DNA of 34,492 nt from Oscillatoria sp. (GCA_011390515.1 JAABSJ010000041.1:1-34492); one strand, 5' to 3'; counted from the first letter of the stretch, positions 23,682 through 32,669 are shown. Translations and numbers: made by a program. Notes: generated by a model not told the origin, from the sequence alone.

Positions 23682-24323
23682 TTAATCCCCAATCAGTTCC
23701 GGTTTAACCCGATTGAGAAAGAGGACTAACATGGCGGTAAATGCCCCTTCAATTAGCATTAAAGGCAGGTGAGCCAACATTAGTGCATAAATGGCATTTC
23801 TTTCCGTATTCACATCTAATTCCCCGGGAATGGTGGTGATGATGAGAACGAGAAAGATAGCTGCCGCTAGTCCTAATCCCACTGCACCCGCTAGAAAGGC
23901 AAATAAACTCAGGGTAATGTTTCCCGATTGGTGTTTAAACCAATGGCGCATCTGAAAGATTTGGTAGGCAATTAAGGCAGGAATTCCCATCATGATGGCA
24001 TTGACTCCCAGGGTCGTTAGTCCCCCATGACCAAACATAATCGCTTGGAAAAATAACCCAATCAGAATAGCGGGAAATGCATAATAACCGAGGACAGTGC
24101 CTAATAGTCCATTGAGAACTAAGTGAACGCTGACGGGAGGGACGGGGATATGAATCCAAGAGGCGACGAAAAACGCTGCGGTGAGTAAGGAGGCTTTGGG
24201 AATTTGGGCTTGGGGGTTGCGATCGCGATTAATTTGGCGCAGGGAATACCAAGTGGCGGCCCCGGTTGCGCCATAACCGGCGATACAAAGACTAGCTGGA
24301 AGAATACCATCGGGAATATGCAT
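23682..24323 (-). CDS. cbiM: Cobalt/nickel ECF substrate-binding component (CbiM)
   Basis: 213-residue membrane S component that captures Co2+ or Ni2+. The N-terminus MHIPDGILP is the CbiM/NikM signature; the free N-terminal amine and the histidine at position 2 are known metal ligands in the family. H57-type residues occur in SWIHIPVPPVSVHLVLNGLLGTVLG, the second conserved stretch. About six hydrophobic segments. The choice between cobalt and nickel cannot be made from sequence alone. The CbiL-like gene is 61 bases upstream. The exact ATG is fixed because the family needs the MHIPDG start. Confidence 0.93.
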   Translation of the reverse strand: MHIPDGILPASLCIAGYGATGAATWYSLRQINRDRNPQAQIPKASLLTAAFFVASWIHIPVPPVSVHLVLNGLLGTVLGYYAFPAILIGLFFQAIMFGHGGLTTLGVNAIMMGIPALIAYQIFQMRHWFKHQSGNITLSLFAFLAGAVGLGLAAAIFLVLIITTIPGELDVNTERNAIYALMLAHLPLMLIEGAFTAMLVLFLNRVKPELIGD

Positions 24324-24384
24324 TGAATCAAATCGAAAAGAGAGAATGCCAAAGGGCGGAATTTATATTAAGGGAGAGATTTGA

Positions 24385-24969
24385 TTAGGCAACCGAATCT
24401 TCTTCTTTGCCGGGACCGCCAGGTCCGTTGCCATTAAACCGGGAAAAAAACAAGGCAGTTCCCACAAATCCCCAGACTCCGGAGGCGATCGCCAACCCGG
24501 TGGGAAGAGGGTTGACCGAGGGACTTCGGGAACTCAGGAGCCCGGAACTGGGGGCCACCTCGGAAACCCTGGTGGCATCGGGAGTATCAACGGCTGCCTC
24601 GGGGGGAGGTTCGGGGGCGATCGCCACATTCAGGATCGACCCGTGACCCGCTTGCCGGACCCTCACGGCCCAATTTCCCGCGAGGGAGGGGTCTGGGGCA
24701 AACAAAAACCGCCCGTTTTTGTCCGCAGTCCCTTCCTGCCAGGGGGTTTGCGGGTCGTTGGGGGCATAAATAGTGACTTGGGCATTGGACATGGGGTCGC
24801 CATTATCGAAGAGGGCCTGGACCTCTACTGCTTCGAGGGTCTGATGAGTCAGTTGAACCCCGTGGGCGATCGCCGGTAGAGGATTCCCCAGGACCCAGGC
24901 AAACAGCCCACTGGCAAACGCCCAGAGGACTGCCTCCACAGCAGTTGGGGTGATTGGTCGATTAATCAT
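24385..24969 (-). CDS. CbiL/NikL-like accessory protein of the metal transporter
   Basis: 194 residues. A signal peptide (AVLWAFASGLFAWVLGNPLPAIA) is followed by HGVQLTH, so after cleavage the mature protein would begin with histidine. Residues about 45-125 look like a carboxypeptidase-regulatory-type beta sandwich (VEVQALFDNGDPMSNAQVTIY, ADKNGRFLFAPD, GNWAVRVRQAGHGS). A proline/serine linker and one C-terminal membrane helix (GLAIASGVWGFVGTALFFS) complete it. This order matches the NikL/CbiL-type auxiliary proteins that accompany CbiM when CbiN is absent; no cbiN is visible. ATG 24969 is chosen; the open frame to 25059 overlaps the upstream gene. It is 61 bases from cbiM. Confidence 0.75.
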   Translation of the reverse strand: MINRPITPTAVEAVLWAFASGLFAWVLGNPLPAIAHGVQLTHQTLEAVEVQALFDNGDPMSNAQVTIYAPNDPQTPWQEGTADKNGRFLFAPDPSLAGNWAVRVRQAGHGSILNVAIAPEPPPEAAVDTPDATRVSEVAPSSGLLSSRSPSVNPLPTGLAIASGVWGFVGTALFFSRFNGNGPGGPGKEEDSVA

Positions 24970-25034
24970 GGTAAATTTTTGATCCCTGAGTAGAAGATAT
25001 TTCCCCGGCAACGATGGCAGGGGCGGGTTGTCTA

Positions 25035-25916
25035 TTATGATGACGCAGATTCCTGACAATGGCCTTCTCCAACGTGCCCCAAGGAGGGGAGGAGGTTTTG
25101 CAGGGTTTGATAATCTGCTGGGGTGAGGGCTTGTTGGAGTTCTGTGGTGGTCAGATTCACTTGATCCCCGGAGGCTAAAGCGGCGATCGGCTCAAATCCC
25201 AGGGCTTTAACGTTGATTTCATCATCTGCCGGTGCACCGGCATCCCCAAACAGGTGATCAAAATGGAAGGTGGCTTCTAACTGGCCCTGACTGCCGGGGG
25301 AAACTATGCCTTTGCGTTGATCCCCGACGAATTCGCCGCAGGTAAAGGCCATTTCGCGATCGAATTTGAGGACAAAGGGGATGGTTTGTCCGTCTTTTTG
25401 CGCTGTGCCATCCATGATTAAGCTATAGCCCGATGTAGGGCCTTCGGTTGCTTTGACCATTTTCCAGGAGAGGGCATTGTACTGACCCGCAGGTGCCGGG
25501 ACTTCCGCCAGGACTGGGGTGGGGTTTTCTGGAGTGGCGGTTAAGTCTACGGTTTTCACCCCATCGAGTTGGACTTGTTGCTTGGGGTTAAGCTGACTGT
25601 CGCTTTCGGGATTGTAGGGGGGGTCGGTTTGGTAGGCGGTGACTTCGGCGAGGTTGACGTAAACGTGATTAAAGTTGATTTCCCAACCATCTTTGGAGGT
25701 AAAGCCATCTCGCACGAAGTCCTCACCGTTGGCGACGATTTGGAGCATTCCGATTTCTCCAGAGGCGGTTTCGGTTCCAGGAGTCGCGGGTGTGACAGAT
25801 TCTAGGGCGACGGGTTCGGGAGTTGAGGTGATTGGGGTGCTATCTCGCTCACACCCCATGAGTAGGGTGGGGACGACGGAGGCTAAGAGGGTGAGAATAA
25901 TTAAATTTTTCTTCAT
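25035..25916 (-). CDS. Envelope lipoprotein, candidate metal-binding
   Basis: 293 residues with a lipoprotein signal (lipobox LLMGC, C22) and then a Thr/Pro/Glu-rich linker to about residue 55. The folded part starts at IGMLQIVANGEDFVRDGF and includes WEINFNHVYVNLAEV, AGQYNALSWKMV, FTCGEFVG and ATFHFDHLFGD, with a C-terminal LGHVGEGHCQ. I do not recognise the family with certainty; it resembles MbnP-like or DUF4382-like secreted beta proteins. The His/Asp/Cys clusters and its place 65 bases upstream of the CbiL-like gene suggest capture of cobalt or nickel at the outer side of the inner membrane; that is inference. Probably first gene of the transporter operon. Confidence 0.7.
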   Translation of the reverse strand: MKKNLIILTLLASVVPTLLMGCERDSTPITSTPEPVALESVTPATPGTETASGEIGMLQIVANGEDFVRDGFTSKDGWEINFNHVYVNLAEVTAYQTDPPYNPESDSQLNPKQQVQLDGVKTVDLTATPENPTPVLAEVPAPAGQYNALSWKMVKATEGPTSGYSLIMDGTAQKDGQTIPFVLKFDREMAFTCGEFVGDQRKGIVSPGSQGQLEATFHFDHLFGDAGAPADDEINVKALGFEPIAALASGDQVNLTTTELQQALTPADYQTLQNLLPSLGHVGEGHCQESASS

Positions 25917-26534
25917 TTTTTAAGGGGTTAAGGGATGATTGCTTGAGGCGATCGCCACAGGCTGAGTCGGAAAATTGACGAGGTTTCTCCGGATTGAGGA
26001 CAGGTTGCGATCGCTCGAATATTAATAGGAAAGCGCGTTTTTGAAAACTTGACAATGCCCTCCTAGGGGATGAGTTTCTGCGTCTGATGCCAGCCTCTCA
26101 TGGCTGGAAAGGCTGTTGGTGCAAGGGGTTTACCCTGGTAATTTTCTCCCTTTGAGGTGGCTAAAATTTGTAAAAAATTTCCCGGGGTTTCCCGATAAGT
26201 TAGGAAACCTTAATTTTTCTTGAAACTTGGGTCAACCCGAGCGCAATTGTGGAATCCGATTCGGTGTAAAATTAAAAGTTAGCTAGAATGGTCCATCCCT
26301 AGGTGGATTAAGTTTTTCAGCTATTTTGATAGGAACCTCAATCCGCACAAAATCTGACCTTGCTCTCCTGGCGATCGCCAGCGACTTCGGGCCACCACCG
26401 TAAATTATTGCAGGTTGGTAATTTTAGAAAGTGTCAAGCACAAATAACCCGTTCTAGCCGGGGAATCCCTACTTGATAATTGCGTCCAAAAAATGTTCAA
26501 ATAATTGAACCCATCTGAAACTCTAGAAAACGAC
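25917..26534. other. Divergent intergenic region, metal transporter / ferritin
   Basis: 618 bases between the minus-strand transporter operon and the plus-strand ferritin gene, so it must hold both promoters. A hairpin ccagcc-tctcat-ggctgg is at about 26090-26107. I looked for a cobalamin or nickel/cobalt riboswitch on the minus strand and could not support one. No gene is called; short frames here lack domains. Confidence 0.5.
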
Positions 26535-26969
26535 ATGAAAGACCTTGATCTCCCAAAAACCATTGACTTGCTCAATACGATTATGGAATTTGAGCTGGCC
26601 GGTGTGGTACGCTATACCCATTATTCACTGATGGTAACCGGCCCGAATCGGATTCCCATCGTCAGCTTTTTTCAAGCTCAAGCTGCGGAATCCCTCACCC
26701 ATGCTCAACAGGTGGGAGAAATTATCACCGGCTTAGAAGGACATCCTAGCCTGAGAATTGCACCCATCGAAGAAAGCGATCGCCATTCCGTTCGTGACAT
26801 TTTAGAGGAAAGTCTCAACCACGAGAAAAAAGCCCTCGATATGTACAAAGAATTGCTCGATACCGTAGAAAATGCCAGCGTGTATTTGGAAGAATTTGCA
26901 CGGACTCAAATTGGACAAGAAGAAATGCACAACATCGAAATTAAAAAAATGTTGCGGGATTTTATCTAG
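26535..26969 (+). CDS. Bacterioferritin-like protein with di-iron ligands
   Basis: 144-residue four-helix protein of the bacterioferritin type, for iron storage or detoxification. Aligned by eye with E. coli Bfr, the di-iron ligands are E20 (Bfr E18), H56 (H54), E97 (E94), and E129 and H132 (E127, H130); the E51 position is shifted to E52 in ESLTHA. The heme-ligand methionine of Bfr is leucine here, so heme binding between subunits is doubtful for this copy. The ATG at 26535 is chosen; an in-frame TTG at 26505 would add ten residues. A paralogue follows 213 bases later and an iron permease after that, forming an iron cluster. Confidence 0.88.
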   Translation: MKDLDLPKTIDLLNTIMEFELAGVVRYTHYSLMVTGPNRIPIVSFFQAQAAESLTHAQQVGEIITGLEGHPSLRIAPIEESDRHSVRDILEESLNHEKKALDMYKELLDTVENASVYLEEFARTQIGQEEMHNIEIKKMLRDFI

Positions 26970-27033
26970 GTCCGGTTTAACCGGCGATCGCCTCCCTCAA
27001 TCTAGGCACTAAGCACTCCCTCAAACATAAACT

Positions 27034-27146
27034 GACAGAAAAGAGGGTTTGGAAACCAAACCCCTACAGGGGACTCCCCATCATTTCCATTCTGTTACTA
27101 TTTTTTGACAGTTGACAGAAAAGAGGGTTTGGTTTCCAAACCCTCT
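27034..27146. repeat. Direct repeat with gggtttgg palindromes between the ferritin genes
   Basis: gacagaaaagagggtttgg is present at 27034-27052 and 27114-27132. In each copy it runs into a palindrome (gggtttggaaaccaaaccc, then agggtttggtttccaaaccct). It resembles the taggggtttgc inverted repeat at 12659. The longer open frame of the second ferritin gene (from 27105) starts within it. Confidence 0.75.
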
Positions 27147-27182
27147 CTACTCTTTCCCCGATGCTCAGACTCAAGTAAACAA

Positions 27183-27617
27183 ATGAAAGAACTTAACCTT
27201 AAAAAAACCATTGAATTATTGAATAGTAGCATGGAGTTTGAACTAGCGGGGATGGTGCGTTATACCCACTATTCCCTCGTTGTAACAGGACCCAATCGAA
27301 TTCCCATTGTCAATTTTTTTCAAATTCAAGCTACTGACTCCCTAACTGGATCTCAACAAATTGGAGAAATTATCACCGGGTTAGAAGGACATCCCAGTCT
27401 GCGAGTTTCTAAAATGGAGGAAAGCTACATCCATTCGGTTAGGACGATTATTGAAGAAAGTATTAATCATGAAAAGAATGGACTGCAACGGTATAGAAAT
27501 TTATTAGATATGGTCAAAAATAGCAGTATTTACTTGGAAAAATTCAGTCGAAAAATGGTTGCTTCTTCAGAAATCAATATCATTGAATTGAGAAAAATGC
27601 GGCGAGATATGACTTGA
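27183..27617 (+). CDS. Bacterioferritin-like paralogue lacking di-iron ligands
   Basis: 144 residues, collinear without gaps with the preceding ferritin and clearly its paralogue (MKELNLKKTIELLNSSMEFE against MKDLDLPKTIDLLNTIMEFE). E20 and E97 are kept, but E52 is D, H56 is G, E129 is S and H132 is N, so a working ferroxidase centre is unlikely. The fold-defining residues (ELAGMVRYTHYSL, GEIITGLEGHPSL) are intact and the frame is clean, so it is not a simple pseudogene. It may form mixed shells with the first copy; pairs of unlike bacterioferritins are known in cyanobacteria. ATG 27183 is chosen by alignment with the paralogue; the upstream frame from 27105 is repeat. Confidence 0.87.
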   Translation: MKELNLKKTIELLNSSMEFELAGMVRYTHYSLVVTGPNRIPIVNFFQIQATDSLTGSQQIGEIITGLEGHPSLRVSKMEESYIHSVRTIIEESINHEKNGLQRYRNLLDMVKNSSIYLEKFSRKMVASSEINIIELRKMRRDMT

Positions 27618-27725
27618 TTAATGAAACCTTGTATGCCGACTTTTAGGGGCGCAAGCAAGAGGCAAAAAGTGTTGCTCTCCTACTCTAATTCCAATTGATA
27701 TCGAAAAAATCTTAAATTGATAGCT

Positions 27726-28712
27726 ATGGAAATAAGTGCTGCTTTACCGACATTTTTAATTACTTTGCGGGAGGGTGTAGAAGCTGCTTTAGTCGTGGGA
27801 ATTGTCTTAGCTTGTTTGAAAAAAGCGCAACAAAGTCAGCTTAATCCTTGGGTGTATGCGGGAGTGGGAACGGGAATTGTTGCCAGTGGATTAGTGGGAA
27901 TTGTCTTCGGGGGAATTCTGCAAGCGGTGGGACAGTCGGATTGGCGATATGCACCGGCGATCGCACCGAGTCTCAAAGCGGGATTTTGTTTAGTGGCGAT
28001 CGCCATGCTCAGTTGGATGCTGATTTGGATGACGAAACAAGCCAAATCCCTCAAAGGCGAAGTCGAAGGGGCCGTAAATGCGGCGTTATTTGAAGGAAAC
28101 ACTCCCTCCCAACTCCCGGAAGAAACCGGCAAAAATTCCCTCGAATCTCAGGCAGGTTGGGGGGTATTTACCCTAATTTTTATCGCGGTTCTCCGAGAAG
28201 GATTTGAAACCGTGGTGTTTATTTTAGCCCAATTTGAGCGCGGTTGGACTCCGGTATTGGGGGCTATTGCTGGGTTAATTGGGGCCTTTGCAATTGGCAC
28301 GTTGCTGTTTAAATGGGGGGTGAAAATTAACCTGCGCCTCTTCTTCCAAATCATGGGAGTGTTTTTGCTATTAATCGTTTCTGGATTGGTGATTTCTGCC
28401 TTAAAAAGTGCCAATCTAGCGGTAATGGAATTCAGTGCGATCGCCCCTCAGTTTGCCAATTGGTGTCATGGCGGAACCGATTCCTGTATTTTAGGACCCC
28501 AGGTGTGGGATGCCTCTCAGATTCTCCCGGATAACCGCTTCCCCGGCGTGGTTTTAAAAGCCCTATTTGGATACCGATCGCAACTGTATTTAGTACAAGC
28601 TATCGCCTATCTGGTCTTTTTAATCACCGCAGGAGGCTTATATTTTCAAAGTATTACCGGAAAGGAAACCGTCAGTCAGGGTTCTGAAAGTAAGAGAGGG
28701 TTAAGTCATTGA
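27726..28712 (+). CDS. FTR1-family iron permease
   Basis: 328-residue membrane protein with seven hydrophobic segments. Both R-E-G-x-E iron-translocation motifs are present: REGVE at 15-19 in the first helix and REGFE at 157-161 in the fourth. This places it in the FTR1/EfeU family, which moves oxidised or reduced iron across the inner membrane. A polar cytoplasmic loop separates the halves, and the last part carries FANWCHGGTDSCILGPQVWD, a loop with two cysteines. No EfeO or EfeB partner is adjacent. ATG 27726 is preferred over TTG 27717. The stop overlaps the TTG start of the MOSC gene by four bases, suggesting coupled translation. Confidence 0.9.
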   Translation: MEISAALPTFLITLREGVEAALVVGIVLACLKKAQQSQLNPWVYAGVGTGIVASGLVGIVFGGILQAVGQSDWRYAPAIAPSLKAGFCLVAIAMLSWMLIWMTKQAKSLKGEVEGAVNAALFEGNTPSQLPEETGKNSLESQAGWGVFTLIFIAVLREGFETVVFILAQFERGWTPVLGAIAGLIGAFAIGTLLFKWGVKINLRLFFQIMGVFLLLIVSGLVISALKSANLAVMEFSAIAPQFANWCHGGTDSCILGPQVWDASQILPDNRFPGVVLKALFGYRSQLYLVQAIAYLVFLITAGGLYFQSITGKETVSQGSESKRGLSH

Positions 28713-29515
28713 AAGAAGCTCAAATAAAGCAGTTATTCTGCTATCCAATTAAAGGATTATCACCCCATCCAATCCAGGGGGTCACCTTAGAAGAGAACTA
28801 TGGCATCCGAGGCGATCGCGCCTTTGCCTTAATGTTTTTAGATGGCAGTGATAATCCACATCCCACCCTCGTTCCTTGGATGAGTAAAGGACATTTTGCC
28901 GTCCAGAATGACTGGCCGAAATTGGCAAAATTAGACTGTGTTTATGATGCAAAAACTGACTGCCTCACGGTTCGTTACCAGGGAGTAACCCTCCTGGCAG
29001 CAGCAACGGAAACCCGCACCGGACGCGATCGCATCAGTGCCTTTTTTACCGGATTTCTCGCCGATTCCGAACCCACCCCGGAAGCGAGACATCCTCAGTA
29101 TTCCGCCGTCCAGTTAGTCGGCAGTCGGTGTGGTAAAACCCGCTATCCGGATCGTGCCCCGGTGCATATTTCTTTGATGAGTCAAGCGACATTAGATGAG
29201 TTAAGTAACGCCTGTGGAACCCTCGTCGATGTGCGCCGATTTCGACCGAATATCTTACTCGAAGGAATTGCACCCTGGGAAGAATTTAACGGAGTCGGAG
29301 AAGAATTTTACTTAGGAGAAGCCAAGATTGTGATTACAGCTAGAATTGGACGCTGTGCAAATATCGAAGTTGATCCAGACAGTGGCGATCGCAATTTAAG
29401 GTTATTATCGGTTCTGAAAAACCGTTATGGTCATTTACAAGCGGGGGTACTGGCTAAAATTATCACCTCGGGTTCCGTGAAAATTGGCGATCAACTTACC
29501 TTAGTAGGCAATTAA
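28709..29515 (+). CDS. MOSC domain protein
   Basis: 268 residues. The N-terminal part (KQLFCYPIKGLSPHPIQGVTLEENYGIRGDRAFAL) is the MOSC_N beta-barrel pattern. The C-terminal MOSC domain has DVRRFRPNILLEG and the conserved cysteine in GRCANIEVDPDSGDRN, which in relatives handles a sulfur or sulfurated substrate such as molybdenum cofactor. Close relatives (YcbX, YiiM, mARC) reduce N-hydroxylated compounds or transfer sulfur; this one is not assigned. Start is TTG at 28709, overlapping the permease stop (attga); no better ATG is visible nearby. A link to iron is only positional. Confidence 0.85.
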   Translation: MKEAQIKQLFCYPIKGLSPHPIQGVTLEENYGIRGDRAFALMFLDGSDNPHPTLVPWMSKGHFAVQNDWPKLAKLDCVYDAKTDCLTVRYQGVTLLAAATETRTGRDRISAFFTGFLADSEPTPEARHPQYSAVQLVGSRCGKTRYPDRAPVHISLMSQATLDELSNACGTLVDVRRFRPNILLEGIAPWEEFNGVGEEFYLGEAKIVITARIGRCANIEVDPDSGDRNLRLLSVLKNRYGHLQAGVLAKIITSGSVKIGDQLTLVGN

Positions 29516-30236
29516 GAAGGTGGGAATTTGTCCAAGATGGGAATGGGGGAACCCCACCCATTTTCTCAAAAACCCCCTGTAGGCGCGATTCGAGAATCGC
29601 CAGAAAAAAAATCCCAATGTTATGAAAAACCCCCTGTAGGCGCGATTCGAGAATCGCCAGAAAAACCCCACCCCAACATATAGAAAATTAGGGAAATTTT
29701 ATAGACTGGCGATTCTCGAATCGCCCCTACACAGAATTATCCCCCGAAACAAAATACCCCCCATTTTCTCCACAAACCCCTGTAGGCGCGATTCGAGAAT
29801 CGCCCGAAAAAAAACACCCTAACATATAGAAAATTAGGGAAATTTTATAGACTGGCGATTCTCGAATCGCCCCTACACAGAATTATCCCCGATTTTATAG
29901 ACTGGCGATTCTCGAATCGCCCCTACCCCAAGACATCGGGGAGGGGACTGGAGGATTTAACGCCTTCCTGTTGGGGGACAATTGGCAAACTCTAAAATTC
30001 TACCCAATGATAGAGTGCAAATATCAAAACTGCTGCTAACCTGGATAACAACGTTCTGCGGTCAGGACTTACGGATATTTTTAAGTGTCAACCCTAAATG
30101 TAGAGGCGATTCTTGAATCGCCCTTACAGACAGAAAGGTAATGAGTAAGTCTTGCCTGTGGAATTTCAAGGGAGTATTGACGGATAAACTCGACTCCTCC
30201 TGAAGCGTTGTAATCTAAATATAAGAGGAGAAACTG
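29516..30236. repeat. Cluster of gattcgagaatcgcc palindromic repeats upstream of xfp
   Basis: 721 bases without a gene. The core taggcgcgattcgagaatcg occurs in plus orientation at about 29580, 29638 and 29783, and inverted (ggcgattctcgaatcgcccc) at about 29707, 29856 and 29904. A longer unit, acatatagaaaattagggaa to ttatcccc, is duplicated at about 29676-29744 and 29822-29890. A diverged copy is near 30103. Orientation and spacing vary, so it is not CRISPR. The last 100 bases should carry the xfp promoter; aagaggag lies just before its ATG. Confidence 0.85.
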
Positions 30237-32669
30237 ATGACTGTAACACCGAAAAAACCCCCCCTGGGGCCTGAAATTTCCGTCGAACAAGTCCGAGAAC
30301 ATCATCACCAGGAATTAGAAGCGATCGCCCGGTATCGTCGGGCTACAAATTACCTGGCGGTGGCGCAAATTTATCTCAAAGATAATGTTTTAGTAGACCA
30401 ACCGTTAAAACCGGAACATATTAAAGACCGATTACTGGGACATTGGGGAACCAGTCCGGGAATTAATCTGATTTACGCCCATTTAAACCGCCTGATTCGC
30501 CGCTATGACGTGAATATGTTGCTGGTGACGGGACCGGGACATGGTGCACCGGCTAATTTAGCAAATCTCTATTTAGAAGGGTCACTGTTAGAGTATTATC
30601 CCGAGTTAACTTTAGATAAATCGGGATTGGAACAGTTTGTCAAACAGTTTTCTTGGCCGGGAGGATTTCCCTCTCACTTATATCCTGGCATTCCGGGAAC
30701 GATTCATGAAGGGGGAGAACTCGGATATGCCTTGGCGACCTCATTTGGCGCAGTCATGGACAATCCGGATTTAGTTGTCGCCTGTATTGTCGGGGATGGA
30801 GAAGCGGAAACCGGACCGACTGCAACGGCATGGCATAGCTACAAGTATATTGACCCGGCTGAGTCGGGTGCCGTTTTGCCTATTATACACTTAAATGGGT
30901 ATAAAATATCCAGTCCCACGATTTACGGGACGATGAGTGATGAAGAACTAAGGCACCTGTTTACCGGATATGGCTATCAAGTGAGAATCGTGGCGGATTC
31001 AGACTTAGATGCGGACCTGTATGGATCAATGGATTGGGCGTATCAAGAAATCAGCCGAATTCAACAAGCGGCGCGATCGGGCGATCGCATCTCAAAACCC
31101 CAGTGGCCGATGTTAATTCTGCGATCGCCTAAAGGCATGAGTGGGATTAAAGAAATGGATGGCAAACCCATCGAAGGGTCTTATCGTTCCCATCAAGTTC
31201 CTGCTAAAAATGCCACCACCGACGAGAAGGAATTGCAACAGTTAGAACAATGGTTGCAGTCGTACCAAATCCAAGAATTACTCGATGAATTGGGACGACC
31301 CAAACCCGAAATTCTCGAACTCTGTCCCAAAGGCAGTCGGCGCATGGGATGCAATCCGCATACCATTGGGGGAAAAATCCGTCAAGATTTGAAACTGCCG
31401 AATATTTTTGATTTTGAAGTAGCGATCGAGCGTTCCAAAACCCCGGATTGCTGTAGTCGCGGCGACCATCAAATTGGCAATACCCATCAACTCGGTAAAT
31501 ACCTCAAATCCGTTATCGAACATAACCCCGATAATTTCCGAATTTTTAGTCCCGACGAACTCGAATCCAATCGACTCACCCCCGTCTTAGAAGCCACCAA
31601 TCGCTGTTATCAATGGCCGACAGATCCAGCGGATGAACATATTGGACCTCATAATGGCCGAGTCTTAGAAATTCTCAGCGAACATACCTGTCAAGCCTGG
31701 TTGCAAGGATATTTACTCACCGGACGGCATGGATTATTTCCCTCTTATGAGGCATTTTTGGGCATTGTCACCACGATGATGGATCAATATGGCAAATTTA
31801 TTAAATTCTCCAAAGATTTCTCCTGGAGACTGCCTGTTCCTTCTCTGAACTATCTGGAAAGTTCTACGTTATGGCGACAAGAACATAATGGATTTTCCCA
31901 TCAAAATCCCGGATTTATTAATAGTGTCCTGGATGAACAAGCGGAATCCGCCCGAGTTTATCTCCCCCCCGATGCCAATTGTGCCATCAGTACCCTAGAC
32001 CACTGTTTGCAGAGTACCGGGTACATTAATTTGGTGATTGTGAATAAGAATCCCATGCCGCAATGGTTGTCCATGTCTGAGGCAGTCGCCCATTGTCGCG
32101 CTGGCGCTTCTGTCTGGCGGTGGGCGAGTATTGATGATGGGGTTAATCCGGATATTGTCCTCGTGGGAATTGGCGATGTGATGATGGTGGAAGTGTTAGC
32201 AGCAGCCCATATTTTACGGTCACAAATGCCTGAATTGCGAGTGCGCGTGGTGAATGTTACAGACTTGCTGATTCTGGAAGAAAAATCCGCCCATCCCCAC
32301 GGATTAGATGCGGATATGTTTGATGCCTTGTTCACCAGCGATCGCCCGGTAATTGTTAACTTTCATGGATATCCTTCCGTGGTGAAACAATTAATCTTTG
32401 GACGTCCCAATGTTCGCCGTTTCCAAATTAATGGCTATCGGGAAGAGGGAACCACCACCACCCCGTTTGATATGCTGGTCCGAAATCATGCCAGTCGCTA
32501 TCATTTAATCATGCAAGCGATTCGATTAGCTGCTGCCTATAATCCTCGGGTTGCTGCCCAAGCAAACGAACGAGTCAGTCAATATGAATATGTTCTCGCC
32601 GCCCACCGAGATTATATTCAAGAAAAAGGCACGGACCCCGATGAGATTATGAATTGGCAGTGGTGTTAA
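30237..32669 (+). CDS. xfp: Xylulose 5-phosphate/fructose 6-phosphate phosphoketolase
   Basis: 810-residue thiamine diphosphate enzyme that splits xylulose 5-phosphate (or fructose 6-phosphate) with phosphate into acetyl-phosphate and glyceraldehyde 3-phosphate (or erythrose 4-phosphate). Family-defining stretches: LLVTGPGHGAPANLANLYLEG, SWPGGFPSHLYPGIPGTIHEGGELGYAL, the ThDP motif GDGEAETGPTATAWH with HLNGYKISSPT, and SRRMGCNPHTIGG. The C-terminal domain has MSMSEAVAHC-type sequence and NFHGYPSVVKQLIFGR. The length is typical. A good ribosome site (aagaggagaaactg) precedes the ATG. The gene pairs with ackA downstream, giving acetate and ATP from acetyl-phosphate. Confidence 0.96.
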   Translation: MTVTPKKPPLGPEISVEQVREHHHQELEAIARYRRATNYLAVAQIYLKDNVLVDQPLKPEHIKDRLLGHWGTSPGINLIYAHLNRLIRRYDVNMLLVTGPGHGAPANLANLYLEGSLLEYYPELTLDKSGLEQFVKQFSWPGGFPSHLYPGIPGTIHEGGELGYALATSFGAVMDNPDLVVACIVGDGEAETGPTATAWHSYKYIDPAESGAVLPIIHLNGYKISSPTIYGTMSDEELRHLFTGYGYQVRIVADSDLDADLYGSMDWAYQEISRIQQAARSGDRISKPQWPMLILRSPKGMSGIKEMDGKPIEGSYRSHQVPAKNATTDEKELQQLEQWLQSYQIQELLDELGRPKPEILELCPKGSRRMGCNPHTIGGKIRQDLKLPNIFDFEVAIERSKTPDCCSRGDHQIGNTHQLGKYLKSVIEHNPDNFRIFSPDELESNRLTPVLEATNRCYQWPTDPADEHIGPHNGRVLEILSEHTCQAWLQGYLLTGRHGLFPSYEAFLGIVTTMMDQYGKFIKFSKDFSWRLPVPSLNYLESSTLWRQEHNGFSHQNPGFINSVLDEQAESARVYLPPDANCAISTLDHCLQSTGYINLVIVNKNPMPQWLSMSEAVAHCRAGASVWRWASIDDGVNPDIVLVGIGDVMMVEVLAAAHILRSQMPELRVRVVNVTDLLILEEKSAHPHGLDADMFDALFTSDRPVIVNFHGYPSVVKQLIFGRPNVRRFQINGYREEGTTTTPFDMLVRNHASRYHLIMQAIRLAAAYNPRVAAQANERVSQYEYVLAAHRDYIQEKGTDPDEIMNWQWC

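Noticed and set aside
25917-26160. Cobalamin or NiCo riboswitch ahead of the transporter operon
   Set aside because: The minus-strand leader has a small hairpin, but I could not find the conserved B12 box or the NiCo consensus by eye. A covariance-model search would decide.
29575-29930. Possible CRISPR array
   Set aside because: Units occur in both orientations, spacing varies, and the parts between repeats are themselves repeated; no cas genes are near.
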